Assembly: GCF_002155145.1 (NCBI RefSeq)
Contig: NZ_CP021323.1
Coordinates: 186,001-250,000 of the forward strand
Length of the DNA: 64,000 nucleotides
Source: Kushneria konosiri
GTDB taxonomy: Bacteria; Pseudomonadota; Gammaproteobacteria; Pseudomonadales; Halomonadaceae
Direction: 5' to 3'
Shown: one piece after another, positions 49,845-59,983 of the stretch
Numbering within the stretch: the first letter of the stretch is position 1
How the letters are laid out: each line of letters begins with the position of its first letter
The notes under the pieces: generated by a model
What the model saw: the letters and a program-made list of their open reading frames with translations, nothing else
The model's database searches: none
Told to the model about the DNA's origin: nothing
Position numbers and translations under genes: made by a program

Positions 49845-52091
49845 CTATTCGACGTCCAGACGATCCACCTTCTGAAAGCCTTGCGGCAGCTTCATGCCCC
49901 GCTTGCCGGCACTGCTCACGTAACCGGCCAGCTCATCGCCCGCCAGACGTTTCTTGCGCTTGCCGGCATGCACCACCAGCGCACTGCCCGGATCGAGCAC
50001 GATCCAGTCACGCACGAACTCTTCCCGATTGGCGGCGCGCGTACCAGTAATGTCCATCATGCGCGACCCCTTGCCCTTGCTCATCGCCGGCAGCTGACTT
50101 GCCTCAAATACCAGCAGTCGCCCCTCATTGGAGACTACGGCCACCCGTTGCGCCTCGCCCGAGAGAGGCAGCGGCATCAGAACGTCGCAGCCTTTCGGAA
50201 TGCTCAGTACCGCCTTGCCGGACTTGCTGCGCCCGATCATCTCTTCAAGCGCCACACTGAAGGCATAACCGCCATCGCTGCCCAGCAGATAGCGCTGCGA
50301 GGGCGCCCCGATCATGGCCGCACGCAGCTTTGAGCCGGCCGCCAGGTTGACCCGGCCTGACACCGGCTCGCCCTGCCCGCGCGCCGAAGGCAGCTGATGG
50401 GCGGCCAGCGTATAGGCCCGACCGCTGTCTTCGAGCAGAACCAGCGGCTGATTGGTCTTGCCGTGGGCGGAGAAGGCGTAGCTGTCACCGGACTTGTAGG
50501 AAAGACTTTTTGGATCAATGTCGTGACCCTTGGCGGCGCGAATCCAGCCCTTCTCGGACACCACGACAGTAATCGGATCCGCGCCAAGCAGATCGGCCTC
50601 GGAGAGCGCCTTCGCGTCCTGACGCTCGACCAGCGGACTGCGACGATCGTCACCATAGGCCTTGGTATCGGACTTCAGTTCACGCTCGATCAGCTTCGTC
50701 ATTTCCCGTTCGCTGCCCAGAAGCTTCTGGAGCTGCTCGCGCTCACGTTCAAGCTCGTCGCGTTCGCCCTTGAGCTTCATCTCTTCAAGTCTGGCCAGAT
50801 GGCGCAGACGCAGCTCGAGAATGGCATCGGCCTGACGCTCGCTGAGCCCGAAATGGGCGATCAGGGCAGGCTTTGGCTCATCCTCCTCACGAATGATGCG
50901 AATCACCTCATCGATATCGAGATAGGCGATCAGCAGACCTTCCAGAATGTGAAGGCGGTCTTCTACCTTGCCGAGCCGATGCTCCAGACGCCGGCGCACG
51001 GTGTTGCGTCGAAACGACAGCCACTCATCAAGCAGGCGATCCAGCGACATGACCTGCGGGCGCCCGTCCAGCCCGATCAGGTTCATGTTGACCCGCGTGC
51101 TCTTCTCCAGGTCGGTGGTGGCAAAGAGATGGTCCATCAAAGCATCCACATCGACGCGATTGGAGCGCGGCACGATCACCAGTCGGGTGGGCTCTTCATG
51201 CGTGGACTCATCGCGCAGATCCGCCACCATCGGCAGCTTTTTGGCCTGCATCTGGGCCGCCATCTGCTCCAGCACGCGCGCCCCGCTGACCTGCCAGGGC
51301 AGTGCGTTGATGATGATGTCGTTGTCTTCTCGGGTGTAGCGTGCCCGCATCTTCACCGAGCCGCGACCAGTGGTGTAAATCCTTTGCAGATCGGCAGCCG
51401 GCGTAATGATTTCAGGCGCCGTGGGGAAGTCCGGTGCCGGCAGCCGCTCGCAGAGCTCTTCTACGCTGCAGTCGGGATGACGCAGCCGGTGGATAGTGGC
51501 TTCGACCACTTCACGCACGTTGTGCGGCGGAATGTCGGTCGCCATGCCCACGGCAATGCCGGAGCCACCGTTGAGCAGCACATGTGGCAGGCGCGATGGC
51601 AGCACCGCCGGCTCATTCATGGTGCCGTCAAAGTTGGGAATCCAGTCCACGGTGCCCTGGCCCAGCTCGGAGAGCAGCACCTCGGAAAACCGGGTCAGCC
51701 GGGACTCCGTGTAGCGCATCGCCGCGAACGACTTGGGATCATCCGGACTGCCCCAGTTACCCTGGCCATCCACCAGTGGGTAGCGATAGCTGAAGGACTG
51801 GGCCATCAGCACCATGGCTTCATAGCAGGCACTGTCGCCGTGCGGATGAAACTTGCCCAGCACATCGCCGACGGTACGGGCCGACTTCTTGTACTTGGCA
51901 TTCGCCGTCAGCGACAGCTCGCGCATGGCGTAAACGATGCGGCGCTGTACGGGCTTCAGGCCGTCGCCGATATTGGGTAGCGCACGATCAAGGATGACGT
52001 ACATCGAATAGTCGAGGTACGCCTTTTCGGTATAGCTTCGAAGCGCCAGACGCTCGACGTCGCCCTCGCGCACGTGAATATCCATGGTCAT
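49845..52091 (-). CDS. parC: DNA topoisomerase IV subunit A
   Basis: 748 residues (E. coli 752). The catalytic tyrosine is in AMRYTESRL (about residue 123) and the quinolone-determining segment is [10 protein letters not shown], the sensitive wild-type form with Ser and Glu at the positions equivalent to E. coli 80 and 84. A long coiled coil and C-terminal beta-pinwheel blades follow. It decatenates daughter chromosomes with ParE. It begins 2 bp after parE; an ATG 6 bp inside is an alternative start. Confidence 0.97.
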   Translation of the reverse strand: MTMDIHVREGDVERLALRSYTEKAYLDYSMYVILDRALPNIGDGLKPVQRRIVYAMRELSLTANAKYKKSARTVGDVLGKFHPHGDSACYEAMVLMAQSFSYRYPLVDGQGNWGSPDDPKSFAAMRYTESRLTRFSEVLLSELGQGTVDWIPNFDGTMNEPAVLPSRLPHVLLNGGSGIAVGMATDIPPHNVREVVEATIHRLRHPDCSVEELCERLPAPDFPTAPEIITPAADLQRIYTTGRGSVKMRARYTREDNDIIINALPWQVSGARVLEQMAAQMQAKKLPMVADLRDESTHEEPTRLVIVPRSNRVDVDALMDHLFATTDLEKSTRVNMNLIGLDGRPQVMSLDRLLDEWLSFRRNTVRRRLEHRLGKVEDRLHILEGLLIAYLDIDEVIRIIREEDEPKPALIAHFGLSERQADAILELRLRHLARLEEMKLKGERDELEREREQLQKLLGSEREMTKLIERELKSDTKAYGDDRRSPLVERQDAKALSEADLLGADPITVVVSEKGWIRAAKGHDIDPKSLSYKSGDSYAFSAHGKTNQPLVLLEDSGRAYTLAAHQLPSARGQGEPVSGRVNLAAGSKLRAAMIGAPSQRYLLGSDGGYAFSVALEEMIGRSKSGKAVLSIPKGCDVLMPLPLSGEAQRVAVVSNEGRLLVFEASQLPAMSKGKGSRMMDITGTRAANREEFVRDWIVLDPGSALVVHAGKRKKRLAGDELAGYVSSAGKRGMKLPQGFQKVDRLDVE

Positions 52092-52093
52092 TG

Positions 52094-53974
52094 TCAGACG
52101 TCTACCTCAGCCATATTGCCGTAACGTTCCAGCCATCCGCGCCGATCACCGGCGCGCTTTTTGGACAGCAGCATGTCCATCAGCTCCAGAGTGTCATCAC
52201 CGGCTTCGCGGGTCAGCTGCACCAGTCGACGCGTGTCCGGCGCCATGGTGGTCTCGCGAAGCTGCACCGGGCTCATCTCGCCCAGCCCCTTGAAACGCTG
52301 GACGTTGGGCGTGCCTCGGCGGCTGGCCAGTTTCTTGAGCACGGCCGCCTTCTCGCTCTCATCCAGGGCGTAGTGCACCTCCTTGCCCAGATCGATGCGA
52401 TACAGCGGCGGCATGGCGACAAACACATGACCGGCATCCACCAGTGACGGAAAGTGACGCACAAACAGCGCGCACAGGAGCGTGGCAATGTGCAGCCCGT
52501 CGGAGTCGGCATCGGCCAGAATGCAGATCTTGTGATAGCGCAGGCGCTCAAGATTATCGCTGCCCGGGTCCATGCCCAGCGCCACGGCGATGTCATGAAT
52601 TTCCTGAGACCCCAGCACCTCCTGAGAGTCGACCTCCCAGGTGTTCATGATCTTGCCCTTGAGCGGCAGGATCGCCTGAGTTTCACGGTTACGCGCCTGC
52701 TTGGCGCTGCCGCCGGCCGAATCCCCCTCGACCAGAAACAGCTCACCGACCGTCGGGTCCTGGCTGGAGCAGTCCGCCAGCTTGCCGGGCAGCGCCGGCC
52801 CCTGGGTCACCTTCTTGCGCGCGACCTTTTTGGATGAGCGCTGTCGGCGCTGAGCGGCGCTGATGACCAGCTCTGCCAGCTGCTCGGCCTGGGCGGTGTG
52901 CTCGTTGAGCCACAGCGAGAAAGCATCCTTGACCACCGCCGAGACAAAACCCGCCACGGCACGCGAGGAGAGGCGCTCCTTGGTCTGGCCGGCAAACTGC
53001 GGCTCAAACATCTTGATCGAGAGTACAAAGGCCACCCGTTCCCACAGGTCATCGCCCGAGAGCTTGACGTTGCGCGGCAGCAGACTGCGGTAGTCACAGA
53101 ACTCGCGCAGTGCCTCCAGCAGTCCGGTACGAAAGCCATTGACGTGGGTACCGCCCAGCGTGGTGGGGATCAGATTGACGTAGGATTCGACCAGCGCCTC
53201 ACCGCCTTCGGGCAACCATTGAATCGCCCAGTCGACGCTGTGCTCATCGTCTTCGAAGCTGCCCACAAAAGGCGAAGCCGGCAGCGGTTCGAAACCGTCG
53301 GTGGACTGGGCCAGATAATCACGCAGCCCGTCCTCGTAATGCCAGGTACTGACATTACCGTTGCTTTCGACCAGCTTGACCTCAAGGCCAGGACAAAGCA
53401 CGGCCTTGGCGCGCAGCAGATGCGACAGGCGCGCCACGGAGACATTCGGGCTGTCAAAGTAGGCCGCTTCCGGCCAGAAACGGACCGTGGTGCCGGTGGC
53501 CTTTTTCGGGCAGTCACCGATAACGGCCAGCTCTTCGATCTTTTCGCCAAAGGCAAAGGCAGTGCGATAGCGCTTGCCGCCCTTGCAGACTTCCACTTCA
53601 AGGCGCTCGGACAGGGCGTTGACGACGGACACCCCCACGCCGTGCAACCCGCCGGAAAAGCGATAGCTGGACTGGGAGAACTTGCCGCCCGCATGCAGGC
53701 GCGTCAGGATCAGCTCGATCCCGGATACCCCATGCTCGGGGTGAATATCGATGGGCATACCGCGGCCGTCATCGACCACTTCAATGGCGCCATCGTCGCG
53801 AAGATGCACGCTGATCTTGCGTGCGTGTCCGGCCAGCGCCTCATCAACGCTGTTATCCACCACCTCCTGAACGAGGTGATTGGGCCGGGTCGTATCGGTA
53901 TACATACCGGGGCGCTTTCTCACCGGCTCAAGACCGGAAAGCACCTCGATGGAACTGGCACTGTACTGGGTCAT
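52094..53974 (-). CDS. parE: DNA topoisomerase IV subunit B
   Basis: 626 residues (E. coli 630). The GHKL ATPase has [21 protein letters not shown] and [15 protein letters not shown]; the Toprim domain has [18 protein letters not shown] and PLKGKIMN. The ATG at 53974 ([12 protein letters not shown]) is the family start; the upstream extension is unconserved. It is followed 2 bp later by parC, so the two subunits are made from one mRNA. Confidence 0.97.
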   Translation of the reverse strand: MTQYSASSIEVLSGLEPVRKRPGMYTDTTRPNHLVQEVVDNSVDEALAGHARKISVHLRDDGAIEVVDDGRGMPIDIHPEHGVSGIELILTRLHAGGKFSQSSYRFSGGLHGVGVSVVNALSERLEVEVCKGGKRYRTAFAFGEKIEELAVIGDCPKKATGTTVRFWPEAAYFDSPNVSVARLSHLLRAKAVLCPGLEVKLVESNGNVSTWHYEDGLRDYLAQSTDGFEPLPASPFVGSFEDDEHSVDWAIQWLPEGGEALVESYVNLIPTTLGGTHVNGFRTGLLEALREFCDYRSLLPRNVKLSGDDLWERVAFVLSIKMFEPQFAGQTKERLSSRAVAGFVSAVVKDAFSLWLNEHTAQAEQLAELVISAAQRRQRSSKKVARKKVTQGPALPGKLADCSSQDPTVGELFLVEGDSAGGSAKQARNRETQAILPLKGKIMNTWEVDSQEVLGSQEIHDIAVALGMDPGSDNLERLRYHKICILADADSDGLHIATLLCALFVRHFPSLVDAGHVFVAMPPLYRIDLGKEVHYALDESEKAAVLKKLASRRGTPNVQRFKGLGEMSPVQLRETTMAPDTRRLVQLTREAGDDTLELMDMLLSKKRAGDRRGWLERYGNMAEVDV

Positions 53975-54118
53975 ACGTGAAATCGCGTCAGAAATGAACG
54001 AGAAGCGCTCATCGTCAAGCGCCGAAGGGGCTCTCTGGAATAATCGGCCCTGCCGCAACAGACCGGAATATTGATCCGGCCTGTTACGTCAATACCATGG
54101 TGCTGGCACTTTTGAAGC

Positions 54119-54742
54119 CTACGGTACGGGATTGAAATCTTCCGGCAGCGTCAGCCCGCCATGGGCCAGCACGGTCGACAGCAGCTCAGGATACCGGCTC
54201 AGGCCGTGATCATCACCTTCGTTGATCACAAACCGGCTGCCCTCCAGCATCTCCAGTGCCTGCCGGTAGTCGAGGATTTCATCCTCGCTGCCCAGCAGGA
54301 CCAGAAAACGCTCGGCATTGACCACCTCGGCCTGCTGCTCGCGCAGGGCATCGGCAAAACTTTCATCAATGACGAACATCTCACCGGTTTCAACGTGCTC
54401 GATCTCTGCGCCCATGCGCTCCAGCGCGATCTTCAGTGGATCAACGGCCGGGTTGATGAGCACCACGCTTGCCACATCATGCGTTCTGGCAAGACCCATG
54501 GCGAGAAAACCACCCATGGAACTGCCGATGACCATGGTACGCCCGGTGAGCGTGCTCATGACCTCCTGTGCTGTCTGCCAGGCAGGGCCTGGATGATGGG
54601 ACAGGGCCGGCGCGATAAAGCGCGGACGCGGCCGGGCCTGTTCACAGGCCCGACGCGTCAGTTCGGCCTTGGCCGAACCGGGATGGCTGTTGAAACCGTG
54701 CAGGTAGAGCACGTTGTCGACGGCATTGGCATGATCATTCAT
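54119..54742 (-). CDS. yqiA: YqiA family esterase (UPF0227)
   Basis: 207-residue alpha/beta-hydrolase. LYLHGFNSHPGSAK starts the fold, GSSMGGF (about residues 82-88) carries the nucleophile Ser, and the catalytic Asp and His lie in GSEDEILDY and GDDHGLSRYP. E. coli YqiA (193 residues) hydrolyses short acyl esters; the physiological substrate is unknown. The gene precedes parE, as in enterics (cpdA-yqiA-parE). Confidence 0.9.
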   Translation of the reverse strand: MNDHANAVDNVLYLHGFNSHPGSAKAELTRRACEQARPRPRFIAPALSHHPGPAWQTAQEVMSTLTGRTMVIGSSMGGFLAMGLARTHDVASVVLINPAVDPLKIALERMGAEIEHVETGEMFVIDESFADALREQQAEVVNAERFLVLLGSEDEILDYRQALEMLEGSRFVINEGDDHGLSRYPELLSTVLAHGGLTLPEDFNPVP

Positions 54743-54787
54743 GACATCAGCATAACGCAGTTACTGTATAAATAAACAGCCATTTTT

Positions 54788-56431
54788 TTAAGCGTTGCCG
54801 CGTTGGCCCAGCACGGTCTCGATCAGATGACGGCTTGAATCGTCGAGCTGATCTGCCCCCTGTCCGCTTTCCAGAATGTCGGCCGTTTCATTGGCAATCT
54901 TCTTGCCCAGCTCCACGCCCCACTGATCGAATGAATCGATGTTCCAGATGGCGCCCTGGACATATACCTTGTGCTCATACAGCGCGATCAGTGCCCCGAG
55001 AGACTCGGGCGACAGCGTGTCGAACAGGATGGTGGAGGACGGCTGGTTGCCGGCGTAGCGCTTGTGTGCCGGGGGCGTCTCATTGCTCTTGATGGCATCA
55101 TCGCCGAGCATCAGGACACGCGACTGGGCGAAGCAGTTGGCCAGCGACAGGCGATGCTGACGCTCGAGGCTTTCACGTACCGGCGCGCTGTCGATGTGGT
55201 CATAGCGCTTGATCGGTGCGATGAAATCACAGGCGACCGACCGCGTGCCCTGGTGGAGCAGCTGATAAAAGGCATGCTGACCGTTGGGACCGATTTCGCC
55301 CCACAGGATCGGACAGGTATTGTAATCGACCTTCTCACCGTCATTGGTCGACGACTTGCCGTTGGATTCCATCTCGAGCTGCTGGAGATAGCCGGGCAAA
55401 TGCTTGAGACGACCATCGTAGGGCAGAACCGCCAGCGACTGAATATCGAGGAAGTTGGTGTTCCAGATACCCAGCAGGCCGAACAGGACCGGCAGGTTGT
55501 CTTCCAGTGGCGCCGAGGCAAAGTGTTCATCCATGGCATGGCCACCGGCGAGCAGACGACGGAAGTTGTCCATGCCCAGACGAATGGCGATCGGCAGACC
55601 GATGGCGCTCCAGAAGGAGTAGCGACCGCCGACCCAGTCCCAGAACAGCAGCTGATGCTCGGAGGCAATGCCCCATTCGGTCATCTTCTCGGGCTTGGTG
55701 GACACACCGATGAAGTGATGACGCTTGATGCGCTCGATGTCGCTGCCGGTACGCTCGGAAAGCCAGGCCAGTGCCGTATCGGCGTTGGCCGACGTATCGA
55801 TGGTGCCAAACGATTTGGAGGAGTAGATAAACAGCGTCTCGTCGGCATCCAGCGTTGGCAGCAGCTCGGCCAGCTGTGAACCGTCGATGGTGGAGGCAAA
55901 ATGCACTTCCAGCGCGCTGGGAGCCACAAAGGCATCTTCCAGCGCCTTGACGATCATCAGCGGCCCCAGGTCGGAACCGCCCACCCCCAGATTGATGACC
56001 TGCTTGATGGCACGACCATTCGCCCCGCGCCACTGGCCCGACTGAAGCTTTTCGACCATTTTCTGCATGCGATCGAGGCTTTCATGGACGCCTGCCTGAA
56101 CGTCTTCGCCTTCAACGTGAAACTCGCCGCCCTGAGGCATACGCAGCGCCGTATGCAGAGCCGGTCGGTCCTCGGTCAGATTGACGCGACGTCCGGACAG
56201 CAAACGCTCGATGGCACTCTCGACACCGGCTTCACGTGCCAGATCCAGCAGGTGATCCAGCGTTTCCTGGCGAATACGCTGCTTGGAGAAATCAAGCGTA
56301 AGCCCGGCTGCCTGACGCGAGAAGGCGTCAAAGCGCCCATCCTGTTCAAACAGGGTGCTCAGGTGTACATCGCGCAGGGTATCGCGATGACTTTCCAGCG
56401 CCTTCCAGGCCTTGTTTTGACGAATTGACAT
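54788..56431 (-). CDS. pgi: Glucose-6-phosphate isomerase
   Basis: 547 residues (E. coli 549). Phosphosugar-isomerase features are GVGGSDLGPLM, SSKSFGTIDT and SFDQWGVELGK near the C-terminus. It interconverts glucose-6-phosphate and fructose-6-phosphate. It lies 45 bp upstream of yqiA on the same strand and diverges from cmoA across a 190-bp gap in which I could not place a convincing promoter. Confidence 0.96.
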   Translation of the reverse strand: MSIRQNKAWKALESHRDTLRDVHLSTLFEQDGRFDAFSRQAAGLTLDFSKQRIRQETLDHLLDLAREAGVESAIERLLSGRRVNLTEDRPALHTALRMPQGGEFHVEGEDVQAGVHESLDRMQKMVEKLQSGQWRGANGRAIKQVINLGVGGSDLGPLMIVKALEDAFVAPSALEVHFASTIDGSQLAELLPTLDADETLFIYSSKSFGTIDTSANADTALAWLSERTGSDIERIKRHHFIGVSTKPEKMTEWGIASEHQLLFWDWVGGRYSFWSAIGLPIAIRLGMDNFRRLLAGGHAMDEHFASAPLEDNLPVLFGLLGIWNTNFLDIQSLAVLPYDGRLKHLPGYLQQLEMESNGKSSTNDGEKVDYNTCPILWGEIGPNGQHAFYQLLHQGTRSVACDFIAPIKRYDHIDSAPVRESLERQHRLSLANCFAQSRVLMLGDDAIKSNETPPAHKRYAGNQPSSTILFDTLSPESLGALIALYEHKVYVQGAIWNIDSFDQWGVELGKKIANETADILESGQGADQLDDSSRHLIETVLGQRGNA

Positions 56432-56620
56432 CCTTGCTCTTCCTCCATGATAGGTGCAGCTTTAATGCTCAAAGCGTAACATGGTCGGCCGTAAAGACCG
56501 CCCCTGTTTGATATTCATTCTGGCAGACGGCGTATTCATCACGCAGCGGGGCTCTATCAGATCACTGTCTGCATGACCGAACAACCTCCTCTCAGAGCCT
56601 GATAGATCGTGGGTATCCCG

Positions 56621-57355
56621 ATGACCGACGTCTCCCGACGCGACGCCATTTTTTCGACACCACTGGACCAGGTCGCCGACTTCTCCTTTGACGAGCGCGT
56701 GGTCGATTGTTTCCCTGACATGATTCGCCGCTCGGTGCCTGGCTATGCCCAGATTACCAGCATGGCCGGTGTGATCGCCGCACGCTACCTGAGTCCCGGC
56801 GCCCATGTTCTGGACCTGGGATGTTCGCTGGGCGCCTCAACCCTGTCCATCTGCCAGCGTCTGGCGCCCGAGGCCTTCACACTGCAGGCCATCGACCTCT
56901 CCCAGCCCATGGTCGAAAAGGCCCGCGCCCTTCTGGCGCAGCAGGCAAGCGAGCATCGCATCGAGGTGTTGCAGGGTGACATCCGCAACTGTCCGCTTGC
57001 CCGGGCTGACATGATCATGGTCAATTTTACGTTACAGTTTCTTGACCCGAGCGAGCGCGATCAGGTGATTCAACGCCTTTATGACGCCCTCACACCGGGT
57101 GGCGTGCTGCTGTTGTCGGAAAAGATCCTCGGCGAGCCCGGTCAGGAATCACTGCTGATCGACCTGCACCACGACTTCAAGCGGGCCAACGGCTATTCGG
57201 ATCTCGAGATCAGCCAGAAGCGTACGGCGCTTGAGGAAGTAATGATCCCGGACCGGCTCTCCACCCATCACGAACGGTTGGCGCGCATGGGCTTCACTCG
57301 CCATGACACCTGGTTTCAGTATCTCAATTTCGCCTCGATGCTGGCCTTTAAATAA
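56621..57355 (+). CDS. cmoA: Carboxy-S-adenosyl-L-methionine synthase CmoA
   Basis: 244 residues (E. coli 247). Class I methyltransferase fold: LDLGCSLGASTLS is the SAM motif and ELR-like MIMVNFTLQF follows. It makes carboxy-SAM from prephenate and SAM. The ATG at 56621 is preferred to a GTG 12 bp upstream. cmoB follows 32 bp later, the usual arrangement. Confidence 0.95.
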   Translation: MTDVSRRDAIFSTPLDQVADFSFDERVVDCFPDMIRRSVPGYAQITSMAGVIAARYLSPGAHVLDLGCSLGASTLSICQRLAPEAFTLQAIDLSQPMVEKARALLAQQASEHRIEVLQGDIRNCPLARADMIMVNFTLQFLDPSERDQVIQRLYDALTPGGVLLLSEKILGEPGQESLLIDLHHDFKRANGYSDLEISQKRTALEEVMIPDRLSTHHERLARMGFTRHDTWFQYLNFASMLAFK

Positions 57356-57387
57356 GTTACTCCTCTTTCACCAGGCTGGACCCCCGC

Positions 57388-58371
57388 ATGTCGATCGATG
57401 AGCGTCATCTTCCCCTTTATCACGCCTTTCTCGAACAGGGGCTGGAGAGCTGGCTGGCCCGCCTGCCCGAGCAGCTGGCCCGAGGACTGGACCGCCAGCG
57501 CTTTGGCGATCTGCCCGCCTGGGAGCGCGCCGTCAAGCGCCTGCCCACCCTTGAGGTATCAGGGGTGCAGCTGGATCAGGACACGGTGAGCGTGGAGGTG
57601 GCCATGGACGCCTCCAGCCGTCGACAGTGCGACAATCTTTTGAAGATTCTCGCCCCCTGGCGCAAGGGCCCTTACCGGATCGGCGAGATCACCATCGATA
57701 CCGAGTGGCGCTCGGACTGGAAGTGGCAGCGTCTGGCCCCACACCTGAGTGATCTCAAGGGGCGGCGCGTCCTCGATGTCGGTGGCGGCAACGGCTACCA
57801 TGGCTGGCGCATGGCCGGCGCCGGGGCCAATTTCGTGCTGATCATCGATCCTTCACCGCGCTTTTACTGGCAGTTTCATGCCATTCGTCACTTCATGAAG
57901 AAGGCCGACCAAAACGTCCACTTCCTGCCGGTGGGCATTGAGGACATGCCTCCCCGGCTGGCCGCCTTTGATACGGTCTTTTCCATGGGCGTGCTCTATC
58001 ATCGCCCCTCGCCCATCGATCATCTGCGCGAGCTGTACGATACGCTGCGCCCCGGCGGCGAACTGGTACTTGAAACGCTGGTGGTGCAGGGCGATGAGCA
58101 CCAGGTGCTCGTCCCGGGCGAGCGCTACGCGCAGATGCCCAACGTCTGGTTTTTGCCCTCCCCAAAAGCCCTGACCCACTGGCTCTCACGAGTGGGCTTT
58201 CAAGATCCCCGCGTGGTCGATGAGGCCGATACCTCGCTCGATGAGCAGCGCGCGACCGAATGGATGACCTTTCAGTCACTGGCCGACTTTCTCGACCCAA
58301 ACGACCCGGGTCGCACTATAGAAGGCTACCCTGCCCCCAGACGCGCCGTGATCATCGCGACGAAACCCTGA
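57388..58371 (+). CDS. cmoB: tRNA U34 carboxymethyltransferase CmoB
   Basis: 327 residues (E. coli 323). It transfers the carboxymethyl group of carboxy-SAM to 5-hydroxyuridine at tRNA position 34. Visible motifs are WRSDWKWQRLAPHL, the SAM-binding LDVGGGNGYHGWRM (about residues 129-142) and MGVLYHRPSPIDHL. A terminator lies 20 bp after the stop. Confidence 0.96.
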   Translation: MSIDERHLPLYHAFLEQGLESWLARLPEQLARGLDRQRFGDLPAWERAVKRLPTLEVSGVQLDQDTVSVEVAMDASSRRQCDNLLKILAPWRKGPYRIGEITIDTEWRSDWKWQRLAPHLSDLKGRRVLDVGGGNGYHGWRMAGAGANFVLIIDPSPRFYWQFHAIRHFMKKADQNVHFLPVGIEDMPPRLAAFDTVFSMGVLYHRPSPIDHLRELYDTLRPGGELVLETLVVQGDEHQVLVPGERYAQMPNVWFLPSPKALTHWLSRVGFQDPRVVDEADTSLDEQRATEWMTFQSLADFLDPNDPGRTIEGYPAPRRAVIIATKP

Positions 58372-58391
58372 AACCTGCCTCGCCTATCCAG

Positions 58392-58425
58392 AAGGCGCCA
58401 TCCCGACCGGCGGTGGCGCCTTTTT
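58392..58425 (+). terminator. Terminator of cmoAB
   Basis: AAGGCGCCA pairs with TGGCGCCTT around a 13-nt loop and runs into TTTTT. It isolates cmoB from the haem-protein gene. Confidence 0.88.
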
Positions 58426-58437
58426 CGCTTATATGTC

Positions 58438-58465
58438 TTGATGCATCGATGTTAATGGTTATCAT
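58438..58465 (+). promoter_or_regulatory. Predicted promoter of the HemS-like gene
   Basis: TTGATG (58438-58443) and TATCAT (58460-58465) are 16 bp apart. The -10 lies inside the Fur-box palindrome, so repressor binding would block RNA polymerase. Confidence 0.5.
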
Positions 58466-58472
58466 TAACATC
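58448..58472. promoter_or_regulatory. Fur-box-like palindrome
   Basis: Perfect 10-bp arms, GATGTTAATG and CATTAACATC, flank GTTAT. The central 19 bp match 15 positions of the E. coli Fur consensus. It sits just before a haem-utilisation gene, supporting iron-dependent repression. Confidence 0.75.
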
Positions 58473-58513
58473 AGAAGCCATTAATGACCCTGTCACGCCG
58501 CGAGGGCTGCCCC

Positions 58514-59488
58514 ATGCGCCAGGCCAATATCGTGTTTGAAGCCTTTGAAGAGGCGCGCCTGCGCGCCCCGCATCTGGAATGCCGAGCGCTGGCGGCGCTG
58601 CTTGACTGCAGCGAAGGCGAGATTCAGGCCTCGCGTCTGGGGCGCGGCGTGCACTCGCTGACCCTGACCCCCTGCGATCTGGTCATGATGCTGCCGCAGC
58701 TGGGCCAGGTACAGATGGTGACCCGGACCGCACACGCCGCGCTTTCAAGCCGGCTCAAGGACTATCGCATCGACGCCGATCAGCGCCATGCCAGCATCCG
58801 CGATCATCAGGCGCTGGCCATGCAGCTGCTTTTGCCCTGCTGGTACTGGGTCTGCCTTTCCCGGGAAGCACCGACCCCGGGCGCCGCCCCGGTGCCCTGC
58901 CTGCAGGTGTTCGACCGGTTCGGTCGCGTGCTTCATCAACTGTATGGCCTGACGCCCGAGGCTGCCGGCTGGACACTGCTTGAGTATTTCGCCGGGCTGA
59001 AAACACCGGGATTTACGCGCTGTATTGATATCGCCAGCACCTGCACCGAGGGTCACCGCCCGGCCCTGCTCAAATCATGGCGTGCGATGCGCGACACGGG
59101 GGACTTTTCGCGACTTCTGTCGCATCATCGGCTAAAACGCGTGGAAGCCAACCGCGCCGTGGCCGGCCATTTCAGCACGCCGTTACCACGTGAACGCTTC
59201 ATCATGGCACTGGCCGGCGCCTGTCGGCGTACACAGCCCACCCGGGCCAGCCTCATCCATGCCGGCGGCGCTCATCATCACCGGACCTGCTTTCATCATT
59301 TCCATCAGGGTCACCACGACATCCTGCGTCTTGAAAGCGATCACCTGACCCTGTCGCTCGACAGCAGCGCCCTGCATGAGGCCTGGCAGGTCGTGCGGCC
59401 GGGTCCTGAAGGGCTTGTGACATCACTGGAGGCGTTCGATGCCAGCGGTGAGATGATGCTCGCCCTCGATCTGGCGGAGTGCGGCTGA
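58514..59488 (+). CDS. hemS: HemS/ChuS-like haem-handling protein, atypical
   Basis: 324 residues with the two-repeat HemS/ChuS layout: LPQLGQVQMVTRT in the first half and AWQVVRPGPEGLVTSLEAFDASGE in the second. HemS-family proteins bind, store or degrade haem. The residue aligned by position with the HemS haem ligand (His196 in Yersinia) is Gly196 in DTGDF. A His-rich stretch (9 His in residues 249-268) replaces part of the second repeat. The ATG at 58514 has a GAGGG site and leaves room for the promoter; an in-frame ATG at 58484 lies only 12 bp past the Fur box. Its last 66 bp overlap ogt on the other strand. Confidence 0.8.
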   Translation: MRQANIVFEAFEEARLRAPHLECRALAALLDCSEGEIQASRLGRGVHSLTLTPCDLVMMLPQLGQVQMVTRTAHAALSSRLKDYRIDADQRHASIRDHQALAMQLLLPCWYWVCLSREAPTPGAAPVPCLQVFDRFGRVLHQLYGLTPEAAGWTLLEYFAGLKTPGFTRCIDIASTCTEGHRPALLKSWRAMRDTGDFSRLLSHHRLKRVEANRAVAGHFSTPLPRERFIMALAGACRRTQPTRASLIHAGGAHHHRTCFHHFHQGHHDILRLESDHLTLSLDSSALHEAWQVVRPGPEGLVTSLEAFDASGEMMLALDLAECG

Positions 59489-59983
59489 CCCTTCCGGACG
59501 CCCTTCCAGCGCCAGCAGGTGGGCCTTGCGCGCCAGTCCGCCCGCATAGCCGGTAAGGCCACCGCTGCCGGCCACGACGCGATGACAGGGCACAATCATG
59601 GATACCGGATTACGCCCGACCGCACTCCCTACCGCGCGGGCATGCCCACGTGAGAGCCCAAGTGCTCTCGCCAGCGCGCCATAGCTCATGACCTCACCGA
59701 AACCGATCTCCTCAAGGCGCTGCCAGACGCGCTGCTGGAAAGGGCTGCCCGGCAGTGACAGCGCCAGCTCGAAACGCTGCCGCTCACCGGCAAGGTACGC
59801 CTCGATCTGCTCGCAGGCCTGACGAATGATGTCTGAGGGGCTCTGCTCAGCCGGTATAAATGGCCCCTTGATCGAGGGTGGAAAATGCCTCTGGTCGTGG
59901 AAAAACGCGCCGGTCAGATGATCCGACTCGGCGCGCAGGACGATATCTCCCAGCGCAGAGGGCATAACGGCATATTCCATCAT
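59423..59983 (-). CDS. ogt: Methylated-DNA--protein-cysteine methyltransferase Ogt
   Basis: 186 residues. The acceptor cysteine is in IVPCHRVV, preceded by the helix-turn-helix region YGALARALGLSRGHARAVGSAVGRNP. It removes O6-methyl from guanine in a single-use reaction. The C-terminus extends about 20 residues beyond the usual end and overlaps the convergent HemS-like gene by 66 bp. The ATG at 59983 overlaps the stop of the ada-alkA gene by 4 bp, coupling the two repair proteins. Confidence 0.93.
   Translation of the reverse strand: MMEYAVMPSALGDIVLRAESDHLTGAFFHDQRHFPPSIKGPFIPAEQSPSDIIRQACEQIEAYLAGERQRFELALSLPGSPFQQRVWQRLEEIGFGEVMSYGALARALGLSRGHARAVGSAVGRNPVSMIVPCHRVVAGSGGLTGYAGGLARKAHLLALEGRPEGSAALRQIEGEHHLTAGIERLQ

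Noticed and set aside
50397-51980. 527-codon plus-strand open frame
   Set aside because: It lies wholly inside parC on the other strand; the translation has no recognisable motifs and results from codon bias.
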